From CADEED01 sp035525785 (GTDB lineage: Bacteria; Pseudomonadota; Gammaproteobacteria; Steroidobacterales; Steroidobacteraceae): DNA of 64,000 nucleotides. This document shows, in pieces, positions 15,173 to 23,611 of the stretch. Made by a program: the position numbers and the translations under genes. The DNA lies in the NCBI GenBank assembly GCA_035525785.1, contig DATLDQ010000127.1, positions 75,382 through 139,381 on the forward strand, written 5' to 3'. Position 1 is the stretch's first letter, and each line of letters starts with the position of its first letter. The notes beneath the pieces were generated by a model. That model saw only the letters and a list, made by a program, of their open reading frames with translations. It had not been told where the DNA came from and did no database searches.

Positions 15173-16303
15173 CTACTTGTCGCGGCCCGAATTCCGTCCA
15201 TGCCCTCTGCCGGGGTTGCTCGAGTCATCATGGTCATCGTCGTTGCCGTGACCGTTGTTGCCGTCGTCCGTGCCGAGATCGACGTCGTTACCCTGGTCGT
15301 TACCGAGATCTGGCCCTGCGCCCGGATCGGATCCGGGGCTCGGATCCGAACCTGGGCCGGAACCCGTGTCGACAGGTGGAATCGGCGCGCCCGGTGTCTC
15401 GACGGGAATGTCTCCCGGACCCGCATCCGGTGGCGTAACCGCGTCGCCAGGCGTGCCGGTACCCATATCGGGTTGAGACGTGTCGGTCGGTATCTCCGGT
15501 GTGCTTGTTCCTGGCTCGGGTACGGAGGGAGTCGCGGGCACGGAGGTATTGTTCGACAGCGCCAGATCCGCGGCGACCAGGCTCGAGCTCACATCATTCT
15601 CCGCAGCGGGATGCGCTTCCCGCTCGCTGGCTATGGCGAGCTGGCTCTCGGCCGTGTGGACGCGTGACGAAGGCTTAGGCACCGCGCCCGAAGGCTTGCT
15701 GCTCATCTTGAGCACGCTCGTCGAGTTGTCGCCACGCTTTCGCGACACGACCTCGCCAGCGTTCAGGTCGACTGCTCCACCGCCCTGAACATCGACTATC
15801 TCCAGCCGACCCTCGAAGAGGGAAAAGGTGGAAGTCCCTTCGAGCACGGTCACGTTGAACTGCGTTCCCTTCACCACACCAACCAGAACCGGCGTTTCGA
15901 CGCGTAGCTTGCGACCGTCGCGCTTGCCGATGTCATAGAAGGCATTGCCCCGCGGTTGCACGATGCGATCGATCGCACCGCCATGCTTCTCCGACGCCGG
16001 GAAGTTGAGCTCGGTGTCAGGGCCGACGCGGATGCTGGTGGCGCCCTGCTTGAGCTCGACCGAGCCGTCCTTGCCCGTGTGGACGACAGCGGGCAGCGTG
16101 AGTACAGCGCCACCCTTGAGCGCACGTTGGGCGCCATTGAGTGTGAAGGTCACATCGCCCTTGATATTCGCGACGATGATGTCCCCGATATCGAGCGCGT
16201 GAGCGATTGGCGTCGCAATCCACAAGATGGCCGCGAGCGACAGTGAGAGCAGCAAGCTCACGAAGCGATGCGCTCGTGGAGCGCGAGCATCATGAAAGTT
16301 CAT
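15173..16303 (-). CDS. Exported FecR-domain protein with acidic, Gly/Asn/His-rich tail
   Basis: 376 residues. N-terminal hydrophobic segment at about 15-36 ending AHA, consistent with a signal peptide. Residues about 40-200 are a FecR domain (VANIKGDVTFTLNG, VHTGKDGSVELKQGATSIRVGPDTEL, GVVKGTQFNV). In exported proteins of this sort the domain is found without an anti-sigma N-terminus. The C-terminal third is low-complexity: Pro/Thr/Ser repeats, then DPGAG-type repeats, then an Asn/Asp/Gly/His-rich end that might bind metal. No sigma factor or TBDR is adjacent, so this is not a standard FecIRA set. GAGGG lies 6 nt before the ATG. Confidence 0.8.
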   Translation of the reverse strand: MNFHDARAPRAHRFVSLLLSLSLAAILWIATPIAHALDIGDIIVANIKGDVTFTLNGAQRALKGGAVLTLPAVVHTGKDGSVELKQGATSIRVGPDTELNFPASEKHGGAIDRIVQPRGNAFYDIGKRDGRKLRVETPVLVGVVKGTQFNVTVLEGTSTFSLFEGRLEIVDVQGGGAVDLNAGEVVSRKRGDNSTSVLKMSSKPSGAVPKPSSRVHTAESQLAIASEREAHPAAENDVSSSLVAADLALSNNTSVPATPSVPEPGTSTPEIPTDTSQPDMGTGTPGDAVTPPDAGPGDIPVETPGAPIPPVDTGSGPGSDPSPGSDPGAGPDLGNDQGNDVDLGTDDGNNGHGNDDDHDDSSNPGRGHGRNSGRDK

Positions 16304-16433
16304 CCCCTACCCTCGAATATCCAGTTCGAGCGAAGGTACCCATGCAGCGGCGTGTCCGCCGTGCGGGATTTCTCAATGATGCGTTGCGTCGCCAGTCGGC
16401 ATTGGCCGCTGTAGGTGTGCGCCTATATTTACG

Positions 16434-16452
16434 ATATGGCGAATCGCCATAT
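16434..16452. repeat. 19-bp near-perfect palindrome between gyrB and the FecR-like gene
   Basis: ATATGGCGA and TCGCCATAT are perfect reverse complements around one central base. The site lies between two same-strand genes, about 130 bp upstream of the FecR-like ATG and 35 bp downstream of gyrB. It may be an operator for the FecR-like gene or a transcript-end hairpin; no U-tract is present. Confidence 0.5.
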
Positions 16453-16486
16453 GTCGAAGAGCGCCTCTGGAGCAGCGCCTAACTTT

Positions 16487-18901
16487 TCAGACGTCGAGGT
16501 TGGCGACCGACAGCGCGTTCTTCTCGATGAACTCGCGGCGCGGTTCTACCTGGTCGCCCATGAGCGTAGTAAAGATTTCATCGGACGCGAGGATGTCTTC
16601 GATGCGCACCTGCATGAGCCGGCGGGTTTGCGGGTTCAGGGTGGTCTCGCGCAGCTGGTCGGGGTTCATCTCGCCCAGGCCCTTGTATCGCTGGATGGTC
16701 TGACCCTTTCGGGCCTGCTCCAACAGCCAGGTCATTGCCTGCTTGAACGTACTGATTTCTTCGCGGGCTTCGCCGCGCGTGACATACGCGCCGTCACCGA
16801 TCATGCCGGCCAGCGTCTTGCCCAGATCGACAATCCGCAGGTATTCGGCCGACTCGAAGAACTCCTTCGGCAGCCGCTTTTCTGTGACAGAACCGTGCTC
16901 AGTCTTGCAGACTGTAACATTAGCGGGATGATTGCCCGCCGAGCGGTAGTCCACCCGATAGCTTCGAGGGCTATCCGAGAGCCCGTTCAGATGCAGCGTG
17001 AGATCGCGCGTCCAGTCGCCCATCCAGTCGGCGCGATCGAATTCGGCGGCGGTGACGGTGGGCATATAGATCAGCTGCTCTAGCAGGCGCTCGTCGTATC
17101 GGCGCGCCCATCGCCTAATGATTGCCTGCACTTCCATGTACCGACGCGCAAGCGTCTCGAGACCAGGCCCGGCGAGCGGCGGCGCCGCGCTATTGATGTG
17201 CAGACCTGCGTCATCGAGCGCGGAGGCCAACAGCAGCGCATTCAGCGCGCTGTCGTCCTTCACGTAGATCTCGGTCTTGCCGCGCTTCACCTTGTAGAGC
17301 GGCGGTTGGGCGATGTAGATGTGGCCGTTCTTGATGAGGTCAGGAATCTGCCGATAGAAGAACGTCAGCAGCAATGTGCGGATGTGCGAGCCGTCGACGT
17401 CCGCGTCGGTCATGATGATGATGCGGTGGTAGCGCAGCTTCGCGATATCGAAGTCGTCCTTGCCGATGCCGCAGCCAAGCGCCGTGATCAACGTGCCGAC
17501 TTCGGCCGACGACAGCATCTTGTCGAAGCGCGCCCGCTCGACGTTCAAGATCTTGCCCTTGAGCGGAAGAATCGCCTGCGTCTTGCGATCACGGCCTTGC
17601 TTTGCGGAGCCGCCGGCCGAGTCACCCTCGACGATGAAAATTTCGCAAAGTGCGGGATCCTTCTCCTGGCAGTCGGCAAGTTTTCCCGGCAGACCCGCGA
17701 TGTCGAGCGCGCCCTTGCGGCGGGTCATCTCGCGCGCCTTGCGTGCGGCCTCGCGAGCGCGAGCGGCTTCGATGATCTTGCCGACGATGGCCTTCGCTTC
17801 CTGCGGATGCTCGAGCAGGAACTCGGCGAGCTTCTGGCCCACAGTTGTTTCGACCACGCCCTTCACTTCGGACGAAACTAGTTTGTCCTTGGTCTGCGAT
17901 GAGAACTTGGGATCGGGCAGCTTGACCGAGAGAATGGCCGTGAGACCTTCGCGGGAGTCGTCACCCGTGGTCGGGATCTTCTCCTTCTTGGTCGCCATCT
18001 CTTTTTCGATGTAATCGTTCAGCGTGCGCGTGAGCGCTGCGCGGAAGCCCGCCAAGTGGGTGCCGCCATCCTTCTGCGGGATGTTGTTCGTGTAGCAAAA
18101 CATCGATTCGGTGTACGAATCGTTCCATTGCAGGGCAACTTCGACGCCTATTGATCCTTCCTGGGAACGAAACCAGCAGACGTTGGGGTGGATACCCACC
18201 TTCGAGCGGTTCAGGTGCTTTACGAATTCCTGAAGTCCGCCCTCATGCTGGAAAACATCGCACTTGGCTTCGCGCTCATCGTTGAGCTCGATGCGCACGC
18301 CGGAATTGAGGAACGACAGTTCACGCAGGCGTTTGGCGAGGATCTCGTAGTCGAAGGTGATGTTGGTGAAGATGGTCGGGCTGGCTTTGAAGCGCACCAC
18401 GGTGCCCTTCTCGGTCGTATCCCCGGTAATGGCCAACGGTGCCACCGGATCGCCAAGGCGGAATTCCATCTGGTGCCGTTTGCCATCCCGATTGACGGTT
18501 AGCCACAGGTTATCCGACAAGGCGTTCACAACCGATACGCCGACGCCGTGCAGACCGCCGGAGACCTTGTACGAACTGTCGTCAAACTTTCCGCCAGCAT
18601 GCAGCACGGTCATGATGACCTCGGCTGCAGAGCGCCCTTCCTCGGGATGGATGTCGGTGGGAATGCCGCGGCCGTTATCCGAAACCGTCACCGATTCATC
18701 AGCGTGAATGGTTACGACGATCCTGTCGCAATGGCCGGCCAGCGCCTCGTCGATAGCGTTGTCGACGACCTCGAAAACCATGTGATGCAGACCAGTGCCG
18801 TCATCGGTATCCCCGATGTACATACCGGGTCTTTTTCGCACTGCATCAAGACCCTTCAAGACCTTGATTTTGCTTGAGTCGTAGACGTCGTCGTTGGCCA
18901 T
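16487..18901 (-). CDS. gyrB: DNA gyrase subunit B
   Basis: 804 residues, the normal length of gammaproteobacterial GyrB. The ATPase (GHKL) domain starts at once with GLDAVRKRPGMYIG and has VDNAIDEALAG and DNGRGIP. The transducer domain follows. The TOPRIM domain shows IVEGDSAGGSAKQGRDR and IIMTDADVDGSHIRTLLLTFF with the metal-binding DxD. The end carries IQRYKGLGEMNPDQL and the GyrA-binding tail. With GyrA it introduces negative supercoils using ATP. It is the last gene of the dnaA-dnaN-recF-gyrB series on the minus strand, 26 bp after recF. Confidence 0.98.
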   Translation of the reverse strand: MANDDVYDSSKIKVLKGLDAVRKRPGMYIGDTDDGTGLHHMVFEVVDNAIDEALAGHCDRIVVTIHADESVTVSDNGRGIPTDIHPEEGRSAAEVIMTVLHAGGKFDDSSYKVSGGLHGVGVSVVNALSDNLWLTVNRDGKRHQMEFRLGDPVAPLAITGDTTEKGTVVRFKASPTIFTNITFDYEILAKRLRELSFLNSGVRIELNDEREAKCDVFQHEGGLQEFVKHLNRSKVGIHPNVCWFRSQEGSIGVEVALQWNDSYTESMFCYTNNIPQKDGGTHLAGFRAALTRTLNDYIEKEMATKKEKIPTTGDDSREGLTAILSVKLPDPKFSSQTKDKLVSSEVKGVVETTVGQKLAEFLLEHPQEAKAIVGKIIEAARAREAARKAREMTRRKGALDIAGLPGKLADCQEKDPALCEIFIVEGDSAGGSAKQGRDRKTQAILPLKGKILNVERARFDKMLSSAEVGTLITALGCGIGKDDFDIAKLRYHRIIIMTDADVDGSHIRTLLLTFFYRQIPDLIKNGHIYIAQPPLYKVKRGKTEIYVKDDSALNALLLASALDDAGLHINSAAPPLAGPGLETLARRYMEVQAIIRRWARRYDERLLEQLIYMPTVTAAEFDRADWMGDWTRDLTLHLNGLSDSPRSYRVDYRSAGNHPANVTVCKTEHGSVTEKRLPKEFFESAEYLRIVDLGKTLAGMIGDGAYVTRGEAREEISTFKQAMTWLLEQARKGQTIQRYKGLGEMNPDQLRETTLNPQTRRLMQVRIEDILASDEIFTTLMGDQVEPRREFIEKNALSVANLDV

Positions 18902-18927
18902 GACTGACTCGAGAGAACGGGCGCGAA

Positions 18928-19983
18928 TTATAGCCGGATTACACGCCCTTGTTCCACGTGAAACATGGTCTTAGGTGCTTGAAATAGCGTGATTTCCGGA
19001 CTCAGCGAGGTGGCAATCATCTGGCATTCCAGCGCTGCCAATTCTTCGAACAAAAGCGCGAGATTTGCTGAGTCCAGCTCAGCTGCGGGGTCATCCAGCA
19101 GAAGAACGGCCTGAGTACCAAGCTCCGCTTTCAGCAGCTGCAGCTGGGAGACAATCATCGCTACCGCGATCAGCTTTTGCTGACCACGTGACGCCGTTTC
19201 GCGCGCACTTCTCCCCTTCAGTCTGAGAGGGATATCCGCGCGATGAGGACCGGAGGTACTCGTGCCCCGCTCTCTATCCCGGTCGACACTGAGGCGCAGC
19301 GCTTCCGCAAGATCGTGGTCTTGTCCCCAGCCGGCGTAAAAACCCAGCCCCACATCCAGGCCGGCGAAACGCCCGAACAGCTTCTGCAGATACGGCTCCA
19401 GCCGCTCGATTGCCGCCCCCCGGGCGAGCGTCATTGCTTGGCCATGTTCAATCAGCGCCGCGTCCCAAAGGCCGATGTCGGCGCCCTTTACTTTCAGAGC
19501 AGCATTCCGTTGTTTGAGCGCGCGCTGATAGCGGCTCCAATGGATTCCGAAGGTTGGTTCCACGTGGAACACCAACCAGTCGAGCCACCGCCGGCGTCGC
19601 TCCGGGCCATGATCGATGAGCTTGTGAATCTCGGGATCGATCGACTGAACCGGCAGCACTGAGGAAAGCGCGAGCAGCGATTCCGCATTGCCGCCATTGA
19701 TGCGAGCACGTGTCCCCTCACGTGTGACCTCAACTCCGGCAGTCTGGGGAAGCGACGCATCGGTCCGTCCGAATACGACCAGGCTGTGCTTGCCGTGCCG
19801 GATGAGCTTGTCGCTGCTCCGCGTGCGAAAGGATCGGCCTCGTCCCAGCAAGAAGATGGCCTCGAGCACCGAAGTTTTGCCGGCGCCGTTGGCGCCAGAG
19901 ATCAGATTGAGCTCGGGAGAAAACTCCAAGCCCGCGCTTTCGATGCAGCGCAGATTCTCGATGCGGAGCTCAGCTAGAGCCAT
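18928..19983 (-). CDS. recF: DNA replication/repair protein RecF
   Basis: 351 residues from the ATG at 19983; the frame is open about 100 nt further upstream, into dnaN, but this start gives the standard MALAELRIENLRC N-terminus. Walker A is GANGAGKTS, the ABC-type signature region is near TSGPHRADI and SRGQQKL, and Walker B is AVLLLDDPAAELD. RecF is an SMC-like ATPase that loads RecA at single-strand gaps with RecO and RecR. It lies 35 bp after dnaN and 26 bp before gyrB, the conserved order near oriC. Confidence 0.96.
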   Translation of the reverse strand: MALAELRIENLRCIESAGLEFSPELNLISGANGAGKTSVLEAIFLLGRGRSFRTRSSDKLIRHGKHSLVVFGRTDASLPQTAGVEVTREGTRARINGGNAESLLALSSVLPVQSIDPEIHKLIDHGPERRRRWLDWLVFHVEPTFGIHWSRYQRALKQRNAALKVKGADIGLWDAALIEHGQAMTLARGAAIERLEPYLQKLFGRFAGLDVGLGFYAGWGQDHDLAEALRLSVDRDRERGTSTSGPHRADIPLRLKGRSARETASRGQQKLIAVAMIVSQLQLLKAELGTQAVLLLDDPAAELDSANLALLFEELAALECQMIATSLSPEITLFQAPKTMFHVEQGRVIRL

Positions 19984-20018
19984 GCAAATGCGCCGGTGGG
20001 GCCACCGGTACCAGCGGC

Positions 20019-21116
20019 TTAGAGCCGCATCGGCATGACCACGTACTTCGAAGTCGCGGCACCCGGCGCGCGGACCAGGCAACTGCTATTGCCATCGGTC
20101 AGGCCGAGGACCACCTTCTCCGTATCAACCGCGGCCAGCGCATCGAGCAAATAAGTCACGTTGAAGCCGATCTCAACCTCGTCGCCCTTGTACGCGACCT
20201 CGACCTGATCCTCAGCCTCTTCCTGCTCGGGGTTGTGTGCCTGGATCGTGACGAGATCTGACTTCAAGTTGATGCGAACGCCGCGATACTTCTCGTTCGA
20301 CAGAATGGCGGTGCGTTGCAAAGCCTGACGCAGGCCTTCACGGTCAGCTTCGACCTGCTTTGTGGGGCTCGCGGGAATCACCCGGCCGTACTCCGGGAAA
20401 CGGCCGTCAATGAGCTTGGAAGTGAAGCGAATGTCGCCAATCTGGGCGCGAACGTGGCTTGTTCCGATGGCGAGGTCCACGTTGCCATCTCCGCCTAAAA
20501 TGCGCTGAAGTTCGAGGACTCCCTTGCGCGGCAGAATCACCTGCTGGTTGTTCTTCGCCTTGGACTCGAGCTCAGCCTCGCTCAGCGCGAGGCGGTGGCC
20601 ATCCGTCGCCACGGCCCGCAGGGTTTTGCCGTCCGTTTCGAGCAGAAGCCCGTTCAAATAGTAGCGAACGTCCTGTTGTGCCATGGAAAAGTGGGTCTTG
20701 TCGATCAAACGTCTGAATTCGCCTTGAGGGAGGGTGAGCGTCTGTTGGGCGTTGATCTCGTCGACCAGAGGGAACTCCGAGGCCGGCAATGTGGAGAGCG
20801 TGAACCGCGACTTTCCCGCCTTGATCGATACCCGTTCGCCCTCGGTCGCCATCGTTACCGTCGTTTTTTCGGGAATTGCGCGAAAAATATCGAGCAATTT
20901 GCGGCCTGGCACCGTGATGTCCCCCGGCTCGTGAACCTGCGCGTCGCTGGATGCGACCAGCTCGACCTCCAGGTCCGTGCCCGTGATGCTTACCCGGTTG
21001 TTTCTCGCCGCCAAGAGCACATTGGACAGAACCGGCATGGTTTGCCGACGTTCGACGACGCCAATGACGCTTTGCAGGGGAGCGAGAATTTGCTCGCGAG
21101 TCGCGGTGACCTTCAT
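20019..21116 (-). CDS. dnaN: DNA polymerase III beta sliding clamp
   Basis: 365 residues, standard length, with three clamp-fold repeats. The N-terminus MKVTATREQILAPLQSVIGVVERRQTMPVLSNVLL and C-terminus KYVVMPMRL are diagnostic. The dimeric ring tethers Pol III to DNA and binds partners through its hydrophobic cleft. It follows dnaA on the minus strand with a 205-bp AT-richer gap holding DnaA-box-like sites. Its downstream neighbour recF starts 35 bp later, so dnaN-recF-gyrB may be co-transcribed. Confidence 0.98.
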   Translation of the reverse strand: MKVTATREQILAPLQSVIGVVERRQTMPVLSNVLLAARNNRVSITGTDLEVELVASSDAQVHEPGDITVPGRKLLDIFRAIPEKTTVTMATEGERVSIKAGKSRFTLSTLPASEFPLVDEINAQQTLTLPQGEFRRLIDKTHFSMAQQDVRYYLNGLLLETDGKTLRAVATDGHRLALSEAELESKAKNNQQVILPRKGVLELQRILGGDGNVDLAIGTSHVRAQIGDIRFTSKLIDGRFPEYGRVIPASPTKQVEADREGLRQALQRTAILSNEKYRGVRINLKSDLVTIQAHNPEQEEAEDQVEVAYKGDEVEIGFNVTYLLDALAAVDTEKVVLGLTDGNSSCLVRAPGAATSKYVVMPMRL

Positions 21117-21321
21117 GCCGATTGCCTTCTGTTCTTAAGATTTTAAAGTCAGTAGTAGCAGCTATAGAGCCTGTGAAGGACGGGGATTACTTTTTTATCG
21201 CTTTCCCGACAATCGCTTACCCAAGCTTTTCCCTTGAACCAATTTACCCACAGCCTGCTGATCCCTTGTGTGCGACCTGTGGATCAAATTGTCCACAATT
21301 TCATCCACAAGTATTCCCCAG
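21117..21321. other. Probable replication origin (oriC) between dnaN and dnaA
   Basis: The gap is less GC-rich than its surroundings and carries four sites one mismatch from the DnaA box TTATCCACA: TTACCCACA (21244-21252), TGTGGATCA on the other strand (21278-21286), TTGTCCACA (21289-21297) and TCATCCACA (21301-21309). AT-rich runs lie at about 21131-21150 and 21189-21200, possible unwinding elements. GATC occurs at two places. Setting between dnaA and dnaN is a known oriC location. Confidence 0.75.
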
Positions 21322-22695
21322 TCATCCCGTCAGGGTTCTCAACAGGTTTTGATAATCCTCGCCGACCCGCTGTTCTGAAACGCGCAGTTCCCTGATTCGT
21401 CCGCAAGCGTGAATCACCGTGGTGTGATCTCGGCCGCCGAACGCATCGCCGATTTCCGGAAGGCTGTGCGTGGTCAATTCTTTCGCCAACGCCATCGCAA
21501 CCTGGCGCGGACGCGCGATGGAACGACTGCGGCGTTTCGAAAGCAGATCTGCCACGCGCACTTTGTAGTAGTCCGCCACCGTCTTCTGAATATTTTCGAT
21601 AGTGATCAATTTCGCCTGCAATGTCAGCAGGTCTTTCAACGCTTCCTTGGTGAATTCGAGCGTGATCGGTCGACCGGTGAATCGCGAGTTCGCGATGACG
21701 CGCTTGAGCGCGCCCTCGAGCTCGCGAACATTCGAACGGATGCGCTTGGCGACGAAGAAGGCCACCTCTTCGGGCAGCTGCACGTTCGCGGCCTGCGCCT
21801 TGCCGATGAGAATTGCCACGCAGGTCTCGATGTCCGGCGGCTCGATCGCCACGGTGAGGCCCCAGCCGAAGCGGGATTTCAAGCGTTCTTCGAGCCCCGA
21901 GACTTCCTTGGGATAGCGATCGCAGGTGACGATGACCTGCTGCTGACCCTCGAGCAGCGCGTTGAAGGTGTGAAAGAACTCTTCCTGCGAGCGGTCTTTG
22001 TTCGCGAAAAACTGGATGTCATCGATGAGCAGCGCATCCAGCGAGCGATACGCCGTCTTGAACTCGTTCATCTTGTTGTGCTGGAGCGCGATCACCATGT
22101 CACTCACGAATCGCTCGGAGTGGATGTACGCGACCCTCGCTTCCGAATCACGCGCCTTGATAGCGTGACCGACGGCTTGCATCAGGTGCGTCTTGCCGAG
22201 ACCCACGCCGCCGTAGATGAACAGCGGGTTGTAAGCGCGCCCGGGATTCTCCGCCACCTGCACCGCTGCGGCTTTCGCGAGCTGATTGCTCTTGCCTTCG
22301 ACGTAGCCCGCGAACGTGAAATCGGGATTCAGCCGGACGCCGACGACGATGCCTTCGCTGCGCTTCGGCCGGACACCGCCGTTGATTTCGGCCTCGATCG
22401 CGCGTGCCGGCTCGGGCAACCGCGATCCCACTTCCACGGTGACGATGGGAGCATCGCCTTCGACGAAGCGACGCACGATCTCGCCCAGACGTGACAATAA
22501 GTGGGCATTGACCCAATCGACGGCGAAACGATTCGGCGCCAGGAGCTTCAGCGCGCCGCTACTCTCCACCGCCTGCAGCGGGCGCACCCAGGTATTGAAA
22601 TGCTCGCCGGGAAGCTCGTCTTCCAGGGCGCGCACGCAACGAGCCCACAGGGAGCTGTCTTCCACCTTGCTGGTTTCACGCGGGAGTGCTGTCAA
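21322..22695 (-). CDS. dnaA: Chromosomal replication initiator DnaA
   Basis: About 457 residues. Domain I is recognisable as SLWARCVRALEDELPGEHFNTWVRPLQ. The AAA+ domain has Walker A GGVGLGKTHL and Walker B ALLIDDIQF. The C-terminal domain IV ends with the DnaA-box-binding helix SLPEIGDAFGGRDHTTVIHAC. It binds oriC and opens it for helicase loading. The frame begins with TTG at 22695 with no clear ribosome site. A GTG at 22665 would give MEDSSLWARC, closer to the usual N-terminus, so the start is uncertain by ten codons. Divergent from rpmH. Confidence 0.97.
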   Translation of the reverse strand: MTALPRETSKVEDSSLWARCVRALEDELPGEHFNTWVRPLQAVESSGALKLLAPNRFAVDWVNAHLLSRLGEIVRRFVEGDAPIVTVEVGSRLPEPARAIEAEINGGVRPKRSEGIVVGVRLNPDFTFAGYVEGKSNQLAKAAAVQVAENPGRAYNPLFIYGGVGLGKTHLMQAVGHAIKARDSEARVAYIHSERFVSDMVIALQHNKMNEFKTAYRSLDALLIDDIQFFANKDRSQEEFFHTFNALLEGQQQVIVTCDRYPKEVSGLEERLKSRFGWGLTVAIEPPDIETCVAILIGKAQAANVQLPEEVAFFVAKRIRSNVRELEGALKRVIANSRFTGRPITLEFTKEALKDLLTLQAKLITIENIQKTVADYYKVRVADLLSKRRSRSIARPRQVAMALAKELTTHSLPEIGDAFGGRDHTTVIHACGRIRELRVSEQRVGEDYQNLLRTLTG

Positions 22696-22779
22696 GGTGG
22701 AGCCTGTGTCGAAAAAGGGCGGCCGGAAAAAAGGGGGTCGAAGTCTAGCCGGTCCAACCAGCTTTTCGGAGGGGAATTG

Positions 22780-22809
22780 TTGACACCCGACGTGGCCGCT
22801 GCGTACCCT
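22780..22809 (+). promoter_or_regulatory. Sigma70-type promoter of rpmH
   Basis: TTGACA (22780-22785) and TACCCT (22804-22809) with 18-bp spacing, ending 44 bp before the rpmH ATG. A perfect -35 box fits the high expression of this ribosomal-protein operon. Confidence 0.65.
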
Positions 22810-22853
22810 TCACGCCCTTTTTTGCGAGAGATCAGGCGGAAGGGCCGATCATC

Positions 22854-22988
22854 ATGAAACGCACTTATCAGCCGAGCAAGATCAAGCGCAAACGTGCCAC
22901 CGGGTTCCGTGCCCGCATGAAGACCAAGGGTGGTCAGAAGGTGCTGGCGCGTCGCCGTGCCAAGGGCCGCAAGAAGATCGTTCCCTAA
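22854..22988 (+). CDS. rpmH: 50S ribosomal protein L34
   Basis: A 44-residue very basic protein, MKRTYQPSKIKRKRATGFRA at its start and RRRAKGRKKIVP at its end, the invariant L34 sequence pattern. It is a structural component of the large ribosomal subunit. It heads the conserved rpmH-rnpA-yidD-yidC-mnmE group and is divergent from dnaA. A consensus promoter lies upstream. Confidence 0.98.
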   Translation: MKRTYQPSKIKRKRATGFRARMKTKGGQKVLARRRAKGRKKIVP

Positions 22989-23021
22989 AGCTTTGCGCGC
23001 GCGCGCCCCACGCGCGCCGTC

Positions 23022-23393
23022 ATGCAGTCACCGCAACGTCCGCTTCGCTTCAACGCGGAACTGCGGCTGCGAAGCAAGCTGCAGTTCGATGTGGTCTATG
23101 CCGGCGGACGCCGGATCGATGACCGTTTCTTTGGTCTTCGCGTCAAGGCGAATGGACTGACTCATGCACGCGTCGGCCTGGCAGTGGCGGTGAAAACGGC
23201 GGGCAACGCCGTCAAACGCAACCGCCTGCGACGACTCGTCCGCGAAAGCTTCCGACTCGCCCAGCATGATTTGCCGCCGGTGGACGTCGTGGTCGCGGCA
23301 AAATTTCCCGCTGCCGGAGCGCCTGCGACCAGCTTGCGTGATAGCCTCGCGGCCCTTTGGAAACGCGTCGCGAGCACATGCGCTTCGTCCTGA
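23022..23393 (+). CDS. rnpA: Ribonuclease P protein component
   Basis: 123 residues. The RNR signature AGNAVKRNRLRRLVRESFR is intact, with upstream FFGLRVKANG and a C-terminal DVVVAAKFPA strand. It binds the RNase P RNA and helps 5' maturation of tRNAs. The gene is 33 bp after rpmH and its end overlaps the start of yidD by 16 bp, so the group is clearly one operon. Confidence 0.97.
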   Translation: MQSPQRPLRFNAELRLRSKLQFDVVYAGGRRIDDRFFGLRVKANGLTHARVGLAVAVKTAGNAVKRNRLRRLVRESFRLAQHDLPPVDVVVAAKFPAAGAPATSLRDSLAALWKRVASTCASS

Positions 23394-23611
23394 AAATCTT
23401 CATTCGCGCATACCAGCTGATCCTGAGTCCGTTGCTCGGACCGCGCTGCCGTTTCTATCCGTCGTGCTCGCAATACGCGATCGAGGCCATAGATAGCCAC
23501 GGCGCGGCACGAGGCACGTGGCTCACCGTCAAACGTATTTCCCGCTGTCACCCCTGGCACGAAGGCGGATTCGATCCGGTTCCAGCGTGTTCCAAGCATT
23601 CGCATGACTAA
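23378..23611 (+). CDS. yidD: Membrane protein insertion efficiency factor YidD
   Basis: 77 residues from the ATG at 23378, inside the end of rnpA; this start gives the usual MRFVLKIFIRAYQLILSPLLG beginning (an ATG seven codons earlier is unlikely). The CRFYPSCSQYAIEAI motif with its conserved cysteines and RCHPWHEGGFDPVP are diagnostic. It is a small amphipathic membrane-associated protein assisting YidC and Sec-dependent insertion. Overlaps yidC by 8 bp. Confidence 0.97.
   Translation: MRFVLKIFIRAYQLILSPLLGPRCRFYPSCSQYAIEAIDSHGAARGTWLTVKRISRCHPWHEGGFDPVPACSKHSHD

Noticed and set aside
15190..15480. Possible collagen- or toxin-like repeats at the end of the FecR-like protein
   Set aside because: The Pro/Gly/Asp-rich segment lacks the regular nonapeptide of RTX toxins; treated as a low-complexity tail.
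22696..22853. oriC in the rpmH-dnaA gap, as in Pseudomonas
   Set aside because: I see no DnaA-box-like 9-mers there; the cluster is in the dnaN-dnaA gap.
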